Shown here piece by piece: positions 8,237-17,475 of a stretch of 64,000 nucleotides of DNA; positions within the stretch are counted from its first letter, which is position 1; each line of letters begins with the position of its first letter. The notes beneath the pieces are model-generated. The model saw only the letters and a program-made list of their open reading frames with translations, was not told the DNA's origin and made no database searches. Both the position numbers and the translations under genes were made by a program. The stretch is from Paenibacillus sp. AN1007 (GTDB lineage: Bacteria > Bacillota > Bacilli > Paenibacillales > Paenibacillaceae). Location of the stretch: NCBI RefSeq assembly GCF_040702995.1, contig NZ_CP159992.1, positions 258,501-322,500 on the forward strand, in the 5' to 3' direction.

Positions 8237-9839
8237 AGTATTGTTGGTAGACGATGAACCGAGCATTCGCGAGGGACTGACCACCATTATCGATTGGGAA
8301 AAATACAGCTTCCAGGTCATGGCTACAGCCGGAAGCGGGCGAGAAGCGATCGCCTGTTTCCACGAAATGAAGCCGGACCTGACCATTATTGATATACGGA
8401 TGCCAGGCATGACTGGCCTGGAGGTAATAGAAGAGCTCCGCCTGACTCAACCGGATGCACATTTTCTGATTTTAAGCGGGTATGCTGATTTTGATTATGC
8501 CAAAAAGGCAATCAGCTTCGGCGTGGACGGCTACCTGTTGAAGCCGGTGGACGAAGAGGAAATCATTGCTGAACTGGAGCGCATTGCGGTGCAGCTTCAG
8601 CAGGAGCAGGAGACGCAGGCGCGTTACGCGGGAGAAGATACAGCCTACAGGGAACATCAGATTGAGGCGCTGCTCTATGACTCACTGCAGGGTACGGGAA
8701 GCAGGGAGGAAGACAGCCTTGGACTTCACTGGCCGCAGTATCAAGTGATTCTGCTGGAAATTCATGCAGCACCGGATCTGCAGCGAGGAAATGAGATGAA
8801 GCGCAAGCTGATTGAAGCATTTGATCAGAAGGAGAGAGGGATCGTGTTTTCCTTTCATTCCGGACTGGGGCTGTTAATTAAAGAAGTGGTTACTCGGGAC
8901 TCTGCAGCACAGGAGATGTACGAGGAGCTGCAGGCATTACTCGCGGAATGGAACGTACACATGTACGCTGCTGCGGGAGAACCGGTACATTCTACAGCGG
9001 ATATTGCCAGATCATACACACAAGCTAACACCCTTCTAGCGGAACGTTTCCTGTTCTCCGGGCAGCGAATCGAGCGCTGGGACGAAGGGCGGCTGTCTCC
9101 TTCAAATATTACAGATGTGAACGGTCAGGAAACCGTAACAGAAGGGGTACAGGAGCCTGATGAAGTTGAATTGGCGGACAAGCTGTATTATGCCCTGGAT
9201 ATTCGCAGTAGTGAATCCGTGATGCGTGTGCTTGGAGAGATGGAAGAGCGCCTGATTCCGTACCACTGGACGGAGCAGGCAATCAAAACAGCATTTTCTC
9301 AAGTGTTCTCGCTCGCATTTAACAAGCTTGCTGCGGCTAATCAGCAGATGCAGTCTATTATGCAGGAGCACTCGGTGCTGATTAACGAGGTATATCATCA
9401 GTTTACGATGGCCGACCTCAAAGCGATGGCAGCTGAGCATTTGAATCGTCTGATCCAGCGAATGGGCGGAGGCAGCAAGGATACAGTGATGAAACAGATG
9501 ATTGAATTCATTCAACGTAATCCGGGCGAGAACCTCAAGCTTGAAGTTCTGGCTGAGGTGTTCAATTACAACAGCAGTTATTTGGGGAAATTGTTCAAGA
9601 ATCACACCGGGGAGTATTTTAACGCCTTTCTGGATAAAGTCCGAATCGAGCAAGCCAAAGTGCTGCTTGACGAAGGATTAAAGGTGCATCAGGTAGCTTC
9701 AAGGGTGGGATATGCCAACGTGGACTATTTCCACGGTAAATTCAAGAAATATGTGGGTGAGTCTCCTTCGGCGTACAAACAATCCAGATCCCAAGCCCAA
9801 GCCAAAGAAACGGGTTATCAGGAGGGCGAAAACGAGTGA
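8229..9839 (+). CDS. YesN-type AraC-family response regulator
   Basis: A 536-residue regulator paired with the preceding kinase. The receiver domain occupies residues 1-120 with the acidic pair in VDDE and phospho-acceptor Asp55 in TIIDIRMPGMTG. A variable middle section of about 300 residues follows. The C-terminal AraC domain carries two helix-turn-helix units, one of them around LAEVFNYNSSYLGKLFKNHTG and the second ending GYANVDYFHGKFKKYVGESP. The start at 8229 has AGGAGG eight bases ahead and overlaps the kinase stop. Family members activate transporter and glycosidase genes next to them, which fits the genes downstream here. Confidence 0.93.
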   Translation: MYKVLLVDDEPSIREGLTTIIDWEKYSFQVMATAGSGREAIACFHEMKPDLTIIDIRMPGMTGLEVIEELRLTQPDAHFLILSGYADFDYAKKAISFGVDGYLLKPVDEEEIIAELERIAVQLQQEQETQARYAGEDTAYREHQIEALLYDSLQGTGSREEDSLGLHWPQYQVILLEIHAAPDLQRGNEMKRKLIEAFDQKERGIVFSFHSGLGLLIKEVVTRDSAAQEMYEELQALLAEWNVHMYAAAGEPVHSTADIARSYTQANTLLAERFLFSGQRIERWDEGRLSPSNITDVNGQETVTEGVQEPDEVELADKLYYALDIRSSESVMRVLGEMEERLIPYHWTEQAIKTAFSQVFSLAFNKLAAANQQMQSIMQEHSVLINEVYHQFTMADLKAMAAEHLNRLIQRMGGGSKDTVMKQMIEFIQRNPGENLKLEVLAEVFNYNSSYLGKLFKNHTGEYFNAFLDKVRIEQAKVLLDEGLKVHQVASRVGYANVDYFHGKFKKYVGESPSAYKQSRSQAQAKETGYQEGENE

Positions 9840-9973
9840 TCCAGACTTACCTCTGGTGCTCATCGTAATTATAGCGGATGTACTTCCTGGAATAAGCAAT
9901 GGTTTACGAATACCCTGCACCGTAGACTGACCTGCACAAAGTACAAGAGTCCAGAGGAAGGGTGGCCCAGATT

Positions 9974-12900
9974 ATGAATCCGCAGTCGGATGCAGTCGAA
10001 GCGCGTTATACGATCCATTTGAATGGAACCTGGCATTTTCTACTGGCCCAGCAGGCCGAAGAACATACTGAACACAGCGGGCATAGTGAAAGCAGGAACA
10101 CGAAGCAATGGTGCCCTCCGCACCCGGAGGATGCTCTATGGAACACGATTCAGGTGCCGGGGTCTTGGGAGGAGCAGGGGTATGGTCAGGCTCCCGGGTA
10201 TGCCCGAATCGATACATGGACTAAAATTCGTGAGTATGAGGGCTCAGCTTGGTATGCCAGAGATGTCTTTATTCCCGCTGACACCCGGAGCGGACATTAT
10301 GTATTCGGACTGAAAGGCGTGCGTTGGACATCAAGGCTTTGGTTCAATGGAAACGAAGCCGGCATAAGGGACAGCCTGCTTACTGAACAGACGTGGGATA
10401 TAACCCCTTGGGTAAAGCCAGGGGAGAACAACCGTATAGAGATTTGGGTCGATAACACGATGAAGCTGCCTCTCGCGGGCAGTCACATTCATTCATTACA
10501 TACGGCCGCGGCTTGGGGGGGCATTACAGGAGGAGCATTTCTGGAAAGGCAGCCTTTACGGCGGGTACATAACTTACGAATTGAGCCTGACATGGCCAGC
10601 GGAACGATATCGGTTCAGTGCACGATCAGCAGACCCGCTGAAGTCTCCGCATCACGGATGCAGCTGCGGATTGATATCGAGCACCCGGATGGAACATGGC
10701 TGAGGCCCCATCTTTATGATGTACAGAGTGCCGAGAAGCAAGTAAATGCCAGAACGGAGGCTCAGGAGAACGACGGAGCGGAAACAGGTGTGATTATAGT
10801 ATCATATCGGGTTGAACTGGGAGCGGAGAGAACGATCATAGCGTGGAACGATGAGAACCCTGCTTTATACCGGGCAGTGGTTCGATTGAAGGAAGGGGAA
10901 CAGGAGCTTGACCGGATGGAACAGCGATTCGGTATGCGTTCTTTTGCAGCACGTGGTAAACAATTAATCCTCAATGGAACGCCAGTCTTTCTGCGCGGGT
11001 ACGTGGACTGCTGTATATTTCCGCTCACTGGATATCCGGTTTGGGATTACGAGCACTATGTGAAGCAGTTTCGCACAGCCAAGTCTTACGGCTTTAACCA
11101 TGTCCGTTTACACGGGTGGAGTCCACCGGAACCGTTCTGGGAGGCCGCCGATGAAGAGGGCATGCTTGTGCAGGCAGAGCTTCCGCACTGGTCCCGTTTT
11201 TTTCAAGAGAGTCATACTGCTGCTCCGATAGAGATATTGAGCTATCTCACACAAGAACTGGATCGACTGCTGGAGGCCCTGCATCGCCATCCTTCTTTTG
11301 TCTTGTTCTCACTGGGCAATGAGCTGATTGGTGCGAACGGACATCCCGAACTGAATGCACTGATCGCAAGAGCGAGAGAGAAGGACCCGTCCAGATTATA
11401 CACGGATAATACAGGCTTTGGGCAGCTTCCCCCACAAGGAAGAGAAGCGGATTATTATATTCAGTCCTTTAACTGGCATCCTCCGCTGGAATCCGTTTTG
11501 TCGGCGGTGCCGGATACGACACTGGATTATCATGCGGTTACAAGGCTGGCATCACACCCGGTCATCGGGCATGAACATGCACAGTTCACGATGTATGTGC
11601 GTCCCCAGGAGCGGGAGAAGTATACAGGAGTCTTTCGTCCTACGTGGTTAGATCCTGTCGAAGAGTCACTCCAGCGTAAAGGCATGATGGTGAAGCTGGA
11701 ACCGTATCAGCAGGCAACGGGTAAACATCAGATGCGATCACTCAAAGAAGCGATGGAGCGAGTAAGACGTACGCCGGATGCAGCAGGCATCCAGCTGCTG
11801 GATATCCGCGATTTCCCGGGACAGGGGCATGCCACCACCGGTTTTCTGGATGTATTTTGGGAGGATAAAGGAATAACAACCCCTGCTGAAGTAAAACAGT
11901 TCAATGCTGATGTGGTCATACTTCTGAGCTGCATAGAGCGGACTTATTACGCTGGAGAGCTGATCGAGATTGATGTGCGCATATCTCATTATGGCAAAAG
12001 GACATTAAAAAATGCTTCCATTCACTGGAGAATGGCTGCGGATGGACAGCTGCTCACGGAAGGAGAATGGAGCTGCGGAGATATTCCCTGTGGTTCGGTC
12101 CTGTCTCTCGGAAGTGTGAAGATTGATGCACCGGGCCATGGTGTATCAGCCTTTCGAGTGGAGGCCGAGCTGCGCTGCCATCCTGTGAATGATGCAATTC
12201 ATCCTGTCAGCGCTGAACACTCCATCGTGCATCCTGCCAATCATCTGACGTCCGTTACGGCAGCCCAGAATGTTTGGCATGGCTGGTCTTTCCCGGTGGT
12301 ACAGGCGGCGAGCGAACGCCATGGGGATATGAAGCGCATCTGGAATACGATGAAGGAACTGCAGCCCTTGCTGGTTGAATCACACTGCGAGCGTGTGGAC
12401 CATGTAGATGGCTGCAGGCTGCTGAGACAAGGCCAGCATGAGCTGTTAATTGTGAAGTCCCTGACTCCCAATGTGCTGGATGTGCTCTTGAATGGCGGCC
12501 GTATTTGGCTGCAGCCGGATGCCGAGGATCTGTATGATCCGGTGGAAACGAAGTACCTGCCGGTGTTCTGGAATTATCTCATGTTTGCTGCGCAGCCGGG
12601 AGCCACGATGGGCATGCATATGGAGAAAGAGACCGCCCTTCTTGGGAGCTTCCCGCATGATGGGGCCTCCGATTGGCACTGGTATCATCTTGTGAATGGT
12701 ACGCCTGCAGTTTGCCTCGACACGATGCAGGATGTTAATCCGCTGATTGAGGTGGTGGATCATTTCCACCGGGCCAAACGGCTGGCCTATGCATTTGAAG
12801 CCAGAGCAGGAAAGGGCCGTATTCTGGTATCTACTTTTCCTTTTACGGACACAGCCTTGATGAAGCGCCCGGAAGCCGCCTTTCTTTTTCAAGAGATGCT

Positions 12901-13000
12901 GTCTTATGTCCAGGGAGAGCAGTTTAAGCCGAGCAGTTCCGTTACAGCGGCCCAGCTGCTTGGAATGTTCAAGCTGAAGCCTATTCAATTTACATTGTGA
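9974..13000 (+). CDS. Glycoside hydrolase family 2 protein
   Basis: A GH2 enzyme of 1008 residues; family members include beta-galactosidases, beta-glucuronidases and beta-mannosidases. The N-terminal sugar-binding fold holds TIHLNGTWHFLL and WNTIQVPGSWEEQGYG, followed by an immunoglobulin-like domain and the TIM barrel. The likely acid/base is Glu450 in FSLGNELIG; Glu534 in VIGHEHAQ is a plausible nucleophile, but the context is not the classic one. There is no signal peptide, so it acts in the cytoplasm on imported oligosaccharides. The start is ATG 9974 or GTG 9962; the ribosome binding site does not decide. It follows the two-component genes after 134 bases. Its long C-terminal part (after about residue 640) is not recognised. 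Confidence 0.82.
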   Translation: MNPQSDAVEARYTIHLNGTWHFLLAQQAEEHTEHSGHSESRNTKQWCPPHPEDALWNTIQVPGSWEEQGYGQAPGYARIDTWTKIREYEGSAWYARDVFIPADTRSGHYVFGLKGVRWTSRLWFNGNEAGIRDSLLTEQTWDITPWVKPGENNRIEIWVDNTMKLPLAGSHIHSLHTAAAWGGITGGAFLERQPLRRVHNLRIEPDMASGTISVQCTISRPAEVSASRMQLRIDIEHPDGTWLRPHLYDVQSAEKQVNARTEAQENDGAETGVIIVSYRVELGAERTIIAWNDENPALYRAVVRLKEGEQELDRMEQRFGMRSFAARGKQLILNGTPVFLRGYVDCCIFPLTGYPVWDYEHYVKQFRTAKSYGFNHVRLHGWSPPEPFWEAADEEGMLVQAELPHWSRFFQESHTAAPIEILSYLTQELDRLLEALHRHPSFVLFSLGNELIGANGHPELNALIARAREKDPSRLYTDNTGFGQLPPQGREADYYIQSFNWHPPLESVLSAVPDTTLDYHAVTRLASHPVIGHEHAQFTMYVRPQEREKYTGVFRPTWLDPVEESLQRKGMMVKLEPYQQATGKHQMRSLKEAMERVRRTPDAAGIQLLDIRDFPGQGHATTGFLDVFWEDKGITTPAEVKQFNADVVILLSCIERTYYAGELIEIDVRISHYGKRTLKNASIHWRMAADGQLLTEGEWSCGDIPCGSVLSLGSVKIDAPGHGVSAFRVEAELRCHPVNDAIHPVSAEHSIVHPANHLTSVTAAQNVWHGWSFPVVQAASERHGDMKRIWNTMKELQPLLVESHCERVDHVDGCRLLRQGQHELLIVKSLTPNVLDVLLNGGRIWLQPDAEDLYDPVETKYLPVFWNYLMFAAQPGATMGMHMEKETALLGSFPHDGASDWHWYHLVNGTPAVCLDTMQDVNPLIEVVDHFHRAKRLAYAFEARAGKGRILVSTFPFTDTALMKRPEAAFLFQEMLSYVQGEQFKPSSSVTAAQLLGMFKLKPIQFTL

Positions 13001-13017
13001 TATAAAGCATTTATTCG

Positions 13018-13042
13018 GAGACCTGCAAAGGTCTCTTTTTTA
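13018..13042 (+). terminator. Terminator after the GH2 gene
   Basis: GAGACCT at 13018-13024 pairs with AGGTCTC at 13029-13035 around GCAA, followed by a T-rich run. Confidence 0.85.
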
Positions 13043-13056
13043 TGTTTTTCGGCTAA

Positions 13057-13083
13057 AGGTAAACGATTTCTAAAAAACGTTTT
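13057..13083. promoter_or_regulatory. cre-like site plus LacI-type site
   Basis: AGGTAAACGATTTCTA at 13057-13072 matches 15 of 16 positions of the degenerate cre consensus and shares 13 bases with the cre site before xylA. AAAACGTTTT at 13074-13083 is a palindrome with the central CG typical of LacI-family operators. The two dyad centres are 14 bases apart. Both lie in the leader of the oligosaccharide permease genes. Confidence 0.55.
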
Positions 13084-13096
13084 CGTAAATATACTA

Positions 13097-13138
13097 ACAA
13101 AGTTAAATCTAACTTTATATGGATTTATAAAAGTTAAT
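13097..13138. promoter_or_regulatory. Cluster of XylR-like half-sites
   Basis: ACAAAGTTAAA at 13097-13107 is identical to one arm of the XylR operator at 42920-42952. TCTAACTTTAT at 13108-13118 and TAAAAGTTAAT at 13128-13138 are imperfect copies of the two arms, spaced nine bases apart. This may be a weak XylR operator before the permease operon, but the match is degenerate in AT-rich DNA. Confidence 0.3.
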
Positions 13139-13291
13139 AAGTCTATATTATCTCTAATTTTAAAGGATTAATGTCTGATTTTAGGGGGGGATATCTAATT
13201 TTTATATGATTTTCTCTAAAATCCAGATGGTATTTTGAAAACGCTCTATCGATTATGATTATTTTATAAAAACAGAGGAGGGGGAACGGAG

Positions 13292-14275
13292 ATGGAAACG
13301 CTAACAAAGAAATCCGCTTCCGCGAAACGAAGCAGGGACCCCAAACCGCCATTGAAGCAGCGGCGGAACGGAGTTTGGGACAGAATGAAACAGCAGAAAT
13401 ATCTTTATCTGATGTCACTGCCATTCGTCGCTTGGGTTTTTGTATTTAACTATCTGCCGCTGTGGGGATGGACGATGGCTTTTCAAAATTATAAACCTGC
13501 CAGGTCATTCGGAGAACAGGATTGGGTTGGTTTTAAACACTTTGTAGAATTGTTCAGTGATGACCGGTTTTATCTGGTGCTTCGAAATACACTTGCAATG
13601 AGCTTGATGGGACTGATTGTCGGTTTTATCGTGCCGATTTTCTTTGCCATCCTCTTGAATGAAATGAAAGGTATGTTCTTCAAACGGGCTGTGCAGACCG
13701 TATCGTACCTTCCTCACTTTGTATCCTGGGTTGTTGTAGCAGGGATTATTACCAAGATGCTGTCGACCGATGGCGGAATTATCAATGATATTCTGATGGG
13801 TCTTCATATTATCGATAAGCCGATTCAGTTCATGGCGCAGGGGAACCTGTTCTGGTACATTGTTACCGCCTCGGATATGTGGAAGGAAACCGGCTGGAAT
13901 GCCATCATCTATCTGGCGGCCATTACGGGTATTGACCAGGAGCTGTACGAGGCTTCACGTGTAGATGGTGCGAACCGCTTCAGACAGATGTGGCACATTA
14001 CACTGCCGGGAATTCGAACGACGATCTCTGTATTGTTCATCATGTCGATAGGACACCTGATCAGTATCGGTTTTGAGAAGCAATTTTTGCTGCAGAACAG
14101 TCTAGTACTGGATTACTCGGAAGTCCTTGATCTCTACGCACTGAATTACGGTTTGAATATGGGTCGATTCTCGTACGGTACAGCGATAGGCATATTCAAT
14201 TCCGTTGTCAGTATCATCCTTCTGTTTACGGCTAACGGTTTGTTCAAAAAATTCACCAAAGAAAGCATCATGTAG
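13292..14275 (+). CDS. LplB-type sugar ABC permease
   Basis: A 327-residue permease of the LplB/YteP type, which together with the next gene forms the membrane channel for an oligosaccharide importer. A hydrophilic basic N-terminus of about 40 residues precedes six hydrophobic segments. The EAA loop ELYEASRVDGANRFRQMWHI is present. GGAGGGGG precedes the ATG. The next permease starts 15 bases after its stop. As usual in this family, no ATPase is encoded nearby; a shared MsmX-type ATPase elsewhere normally serves. Upstream operators suggest catabolite control. Confidence 0.92.
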   Translation: METLTKKSASAKRSRDPKPPLKQRRNGVWDRMKQQKYLYLMSLPFVAWVFVFNYLPLWGWTMAFQNYKPARSFGEQDWVGFKHFVELFSDDRFYLVLRNTLAMSLMGLIVGFIVPIFFAILLNEMKGMFFKRAVQTVSYLPHFVSWVVVAGIITKMLSTDGGIINDILMGLHIIDKPIQFMAQGNLFWYIVTASDMWKETGWNAIIYLAAITGIDQELYEASRVDGANRFRQMWHITLPGIRTTISVLFIMSIGHLISIGFEKQFLLQNSLVLDYSEVLDLYALNYGLNMGRFSYGTAIGIFNSVVSIILLFTANGLFKKFTKESIM

Positions 14276-14290
14276 GGAGGGGGAGACATT

Positions 14291-15193
14291 ATGGCGAACA
14301 AAACATTCAATGCCACACGGGGCGATAAAGTGTTCGATATATTCAATATCCTCGCGATGACCATGGTGCTGATTGTAACACTCTATCCATTCCTCAACGT
14401 ACTGGCGATCTCGCTGAATAACTCGGCGGATACAGTACGCGGCGGAATCTACTTATGGCCTCGTGAATTCACACTGCAGAACTATCAGACAATCTTTCAA
14501 TATGAGGGGCTGCTGCAGGGTTTGAAAATCTCCATTATGCGTACCCTTGTGGGTACACTGCTTGGGCTGATCAGTTCATCGATGATTGCCTTTACATTAA
14601 GCAGACCTGATTTCGGACTGAGAAAATTCGTATCCACAGCGCTGGCATTGACGATGTATTTCTCGGGTGGTCTGATCCCTGTATATATCCTGATGCGTGA
14701 CCTGAACCTGATTGGTACATTCTGGGTATACGTACTGCCAGGTATGATCAGTGCGTGGAACGTATTCATCATCCGTTCATTCATTGACGGTCTGCCATAT
14801 GCCCTTCAGGAATCGGCCAAGCTGGACGGTGCGAATGATTTCAAAATTTATTACCGCATCATTCTACCGCTGTGCAAGCCTGTACTTGCAACCATTGCGC
14901 TGTTCCTCGCCGTGGGACAGTGGAATGCATGGTTTGATACGTACCTATATAACGGCTCGAAGGCGCATCTGACTACTTTGCAGTACGAGCTGATGAAGGT
15001 GTTGCAGAGTACGCAGCAGGGCTCGGGTGCCGGACGGAACGCCAATGATATGGCACAGCAGATGGCACAGATTTCTCCGGAATCCATCAAAATGGCGATA
15101 ACGATCGTCGTAACGGTTCCGATTCTGATTGTTTATCCGTTCCTGCAGAAGTACTTTGTTGGCGGAATGACACTTGGTGCGGTAAAAGCATAG
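14291..15193 (+). CDS. YtcP/LplC-type sugar ABC permease
   Basis: A 300-residue permease, partner of the preceding LplB-type protein. Six predicted membrane segments and the EAA loop ALQESAKLDGANDFKIYYRI are visible. The C-terminus ends with KYFVGGMTLGAVKA, a common ending of this family. It begins behind AGGGAGGGGG. Its nearest downstream genes are three binding-protein genes, so the permease pair probably works with one or more of them. Confidence 0.93.
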   Translation: MANKTFNATRGDKVFDIFNILAMTMVLIVTLYPFLNVLAISLNNSADTVRGGIYLWPREFTLQNYQTIFQYEGLLQGLKISIMRTLVGTLLGLISSSMIAFTLSRPDFGLRKFVSTALALTMYFSGGLIPVYILMRDLNLIGTFWVYVLPGMISAWNVFIIRSFIDGLPYALQESAKLDGANDFKIYYRIILPLCKPVLATIALFLAVGQWNAWFDTYLYNGSKAHLTTLQYELMKVLQSTQQGSGAGRNANDMAQQMAQISPESIKMAITIVVTVPILIVYPFLQKYFVGGMTLGAVKA

Positions 15194-15399
15194 ACCTTGG
15201 TACAGATGTAAAGACTGGCCTAATAATGGATTGTAAACCTATAATAGAGTACTTATATAGAGAAGCTCAGGGTATCCCGACTGCTGCCATACACTATAAT
15301 TTCAGTTTTGGCGGCGGGGCAGGGATCACTCATGAAGCTAAGAGAGGAACAGAACAGTTCCGTATAAGACAGACGTATGAAATAGGGAGGATTACCATT

Positions 15400-17078
15400 A
15401 TGTCCAGTTTTAAAATGAAGGTCGCACTGGGGCCGCTTCTGGCTTTACTTTTGATTACATCCTGTGATGGAGGCGTCGGCGGTAAAACGTCACTTACGAA
15501 TACCAGCGGAGCGCAGTCTCCGCTTACGTTCGATTTTTTCAGTGTTGATCCAAATCCAAACTGGAATGGCATGAAGGATGAAGTCGGCACGGTTATTACA
15601 GCCAAAACAGGCATCACCTTGAACGGCGAGTTTGCCGTTAGCGGGGGACAGGACAGAATATCCCTGATGGCAGCAAGTCGCGACTATCCGGATATCGTTT
15701 CACCCAAGGGTGAACTCAGCAAGCTGGTGGATGCTGGCGCAATGCTGGACCTGACCGACCTGATCGAAGAACATGCTCCCAACTTGAAGAAGCTGTATGG
15801 TAATTACATGAATCGGTTGAAATACAGTAACGAAGATCAGGCAATCTATGTGCTGCCGACGTATTATGCGGTGGACCAGAAATATTTTGATGCAGGCGGG
15901 GGATTCGGTATTCAGCATCGTGTGCTGAAAGAACTCGGATACCCCAAGGTTCGAACACTTCAGGACTATGAAAATGTACTGCGGGCATACAGCGACAAAC
16001 ATCCGATGACGGATGGTCAGCCGACCATTCCGTTAACGCTGGATGCAGACAACTGGAGAATCATGATTACCGTCACGAATCCGGCCTTTCTGGCCACAGG
16101 CGCACCGGATGACGGCGAATACTATATTCATCCGGAAACCTATGAAGCGATGCTGCATTACAAACGCCCGGAGGAAAAAGAGTATTTCCGCTGGTTGAAT
16201 CATATGTACAGCGAAGGTTTGCTCGATCAGGAAAGCTTTGTGCAAAAATCAGATCAGTACAAATCCAAAATTGCAAGCGGACGTGTACTGGGTGTCATTG
16301 ATCAGGATTGGGGGTATGCCGATGCAGAGGACGCACTGAAATCGTCGGGTAGAGCGGAGTCAGCTTATTCTCATTTCCCGGTGACACTGTCCGAGGAACT
16401 GAAAGATCACTCTTTTCAAGACCCAGGATTTGTATCCGGCTGGGGAGTAGGTATAACCACTGCTAATCCTGACCCGGTACGTACCATTCAATTCTTTGAT
16501 TATTTGGCTTCCGAGGAAGGGCAGATTCTGATGAACTGGGGCATTGAAGGCAAACACTACGAGATCAAGGATGGCAAGCGTGTGATTCCGGCAGCGATTC
16601 AGGAGCAAAAAACAAACCATGCTTCTGCGTTCCAAAAAGAGTCTGGAATCGGACTATATAAAAATATGTCCGGACGCTATGGAGATGGCGTGAAAGATTC
16701 CACGAATAATTATTACACGACAAGTTTTCCTGAACAGATTGAAGCTTCATATACTCAAGCAGAGAAAGAGACCCTTCAGGCATACGGTGCTTCAACATGG
16801 AAGGATCTGTTCCCGAGTGAAGAGGAATTTCCGGTTAAACCTTGGGGGCAGCCTATAACATGCCAGCACCAGGAGATTCGGATTATAATGTCGTTTTCCA
16901 GAAAACACAGGATATCATCCGCAAACGGATTCCCGAAGCTGTCTTAAGTTCACCCGACAAGTTTGATGCCATCTATGATGGCATGATCGCTGAACTGAAC
17001 CAGGCGGGAGCAGAAAAAATGGAAAAACAATATACGGCATTGATTCAAAATCGCGTTCGGTTATGGAACGCTGATTAG
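15400..17078 (+). pseudogene. Extracellular sugar-binding lipoprotein, frameshifted
   Basis: First of three tandem paralogues of the LplA/YtcQ type (family 1 solute-binding lipoproteins). The start at 15400 has GGGAGG upstream, a signal peptide and a lipobox ending ITSC. The frame is intact for about 480 codons and then shifts at a run of five G at 16844-16848. With six G the frame would read PWGAAYN, matching the two paralogues, and would continue without interruption to the stop at 17078, giving 559 residues. The tail after the shift is fully conserved with the other copies, so the mutation is recent or is a sequence error. As written, the protein loses its last 77 or so residues. Confidence 0.85.
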
Positions 17079-17119
17079 TGTTCGGTAAGTACAGACCTGT
17101 CCATTGAAAAAATAAAATA

Positions 17120-17146
17120 GAACCCGGAATATCGGGTTTCTTTTAT
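17120..17146 (+). terminator. Terminator after first binding-protein copy
   Basis: AACCCG at 17121-17126 pairs with CGGGTT at 17133-17138, followed by TCTTTTAT. It separates the permease/first-copy unit from the second copy. Confidence 0.7.
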
Positions 17147-17150
17147 AACA

Positions 17151-17175
17151 AAAACGTTTTAGTGAAACCGTTTTA
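17151..17175. promoter_or_regulatory. Paired LacI-family/cre-like sites
   Basis: AAAACGTTTT at 17151-17160 is identical to the palindrome at 13074-13083. GAAACCGTTTTA at 17164-17175 is a second dyad with its centre 14 bases away and matches 13 of 16 cre positions when extended. Confidence 0.5.
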
Positions 17176-17229
17176 GATTTTTGAAATTAGCTATTGACAA
17201 GGGTTTTCTTAAATATTATGATTCAACTG

Positions 17230-17243
17230 TGAAAGCACTTACA
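17230..17243 (+). promoter_or_regulatory. cre-like site before second binding-protein copy
   Basis: TGAAAGCACTTACA departs from the cre core only in having CA instead of the central CG. AGTAAGCGCTTCTA at 17355-17368 is another partial match closer to the gene. The rest of the 397-base gap 17079-17475 shows no gene I would support. Confidence 0.4.
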
Positions 17244-17475
17244 ATTAATTGTGCATCTACTGCAGCCGTCTACCCGACAGAAAGAAGATTAAACATATCT
17301 GAAGGGAACAAAGCCTGGTCACTCAGAACGGCACCCTCATCCACTGGAAAAAAAGTAAGCGCTTCTAATGTTACTGAATCTGAGAAGAACGTTGGATTCA
17401 CCCGAATATGGTATGAGCAGGCAGGTCCTGTTGTACAAATACACAGCTTCATTTTATCCAAAAGGGGGATTACAC

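Noticed and set aside
16835..16860. Programmed ribosomal frameshift
   Set aside because: No classic slippery heptamer and no downstream pseudoknot that I can see; the paralogues do not use one. A simple deletion explains it better.
16842..17078. Separate gene for the tail of binding-protein copy 1
   Set aside because: Its protein is exactly the missing C-terminus of the paralogues, so it is part of the frameshifted gene.
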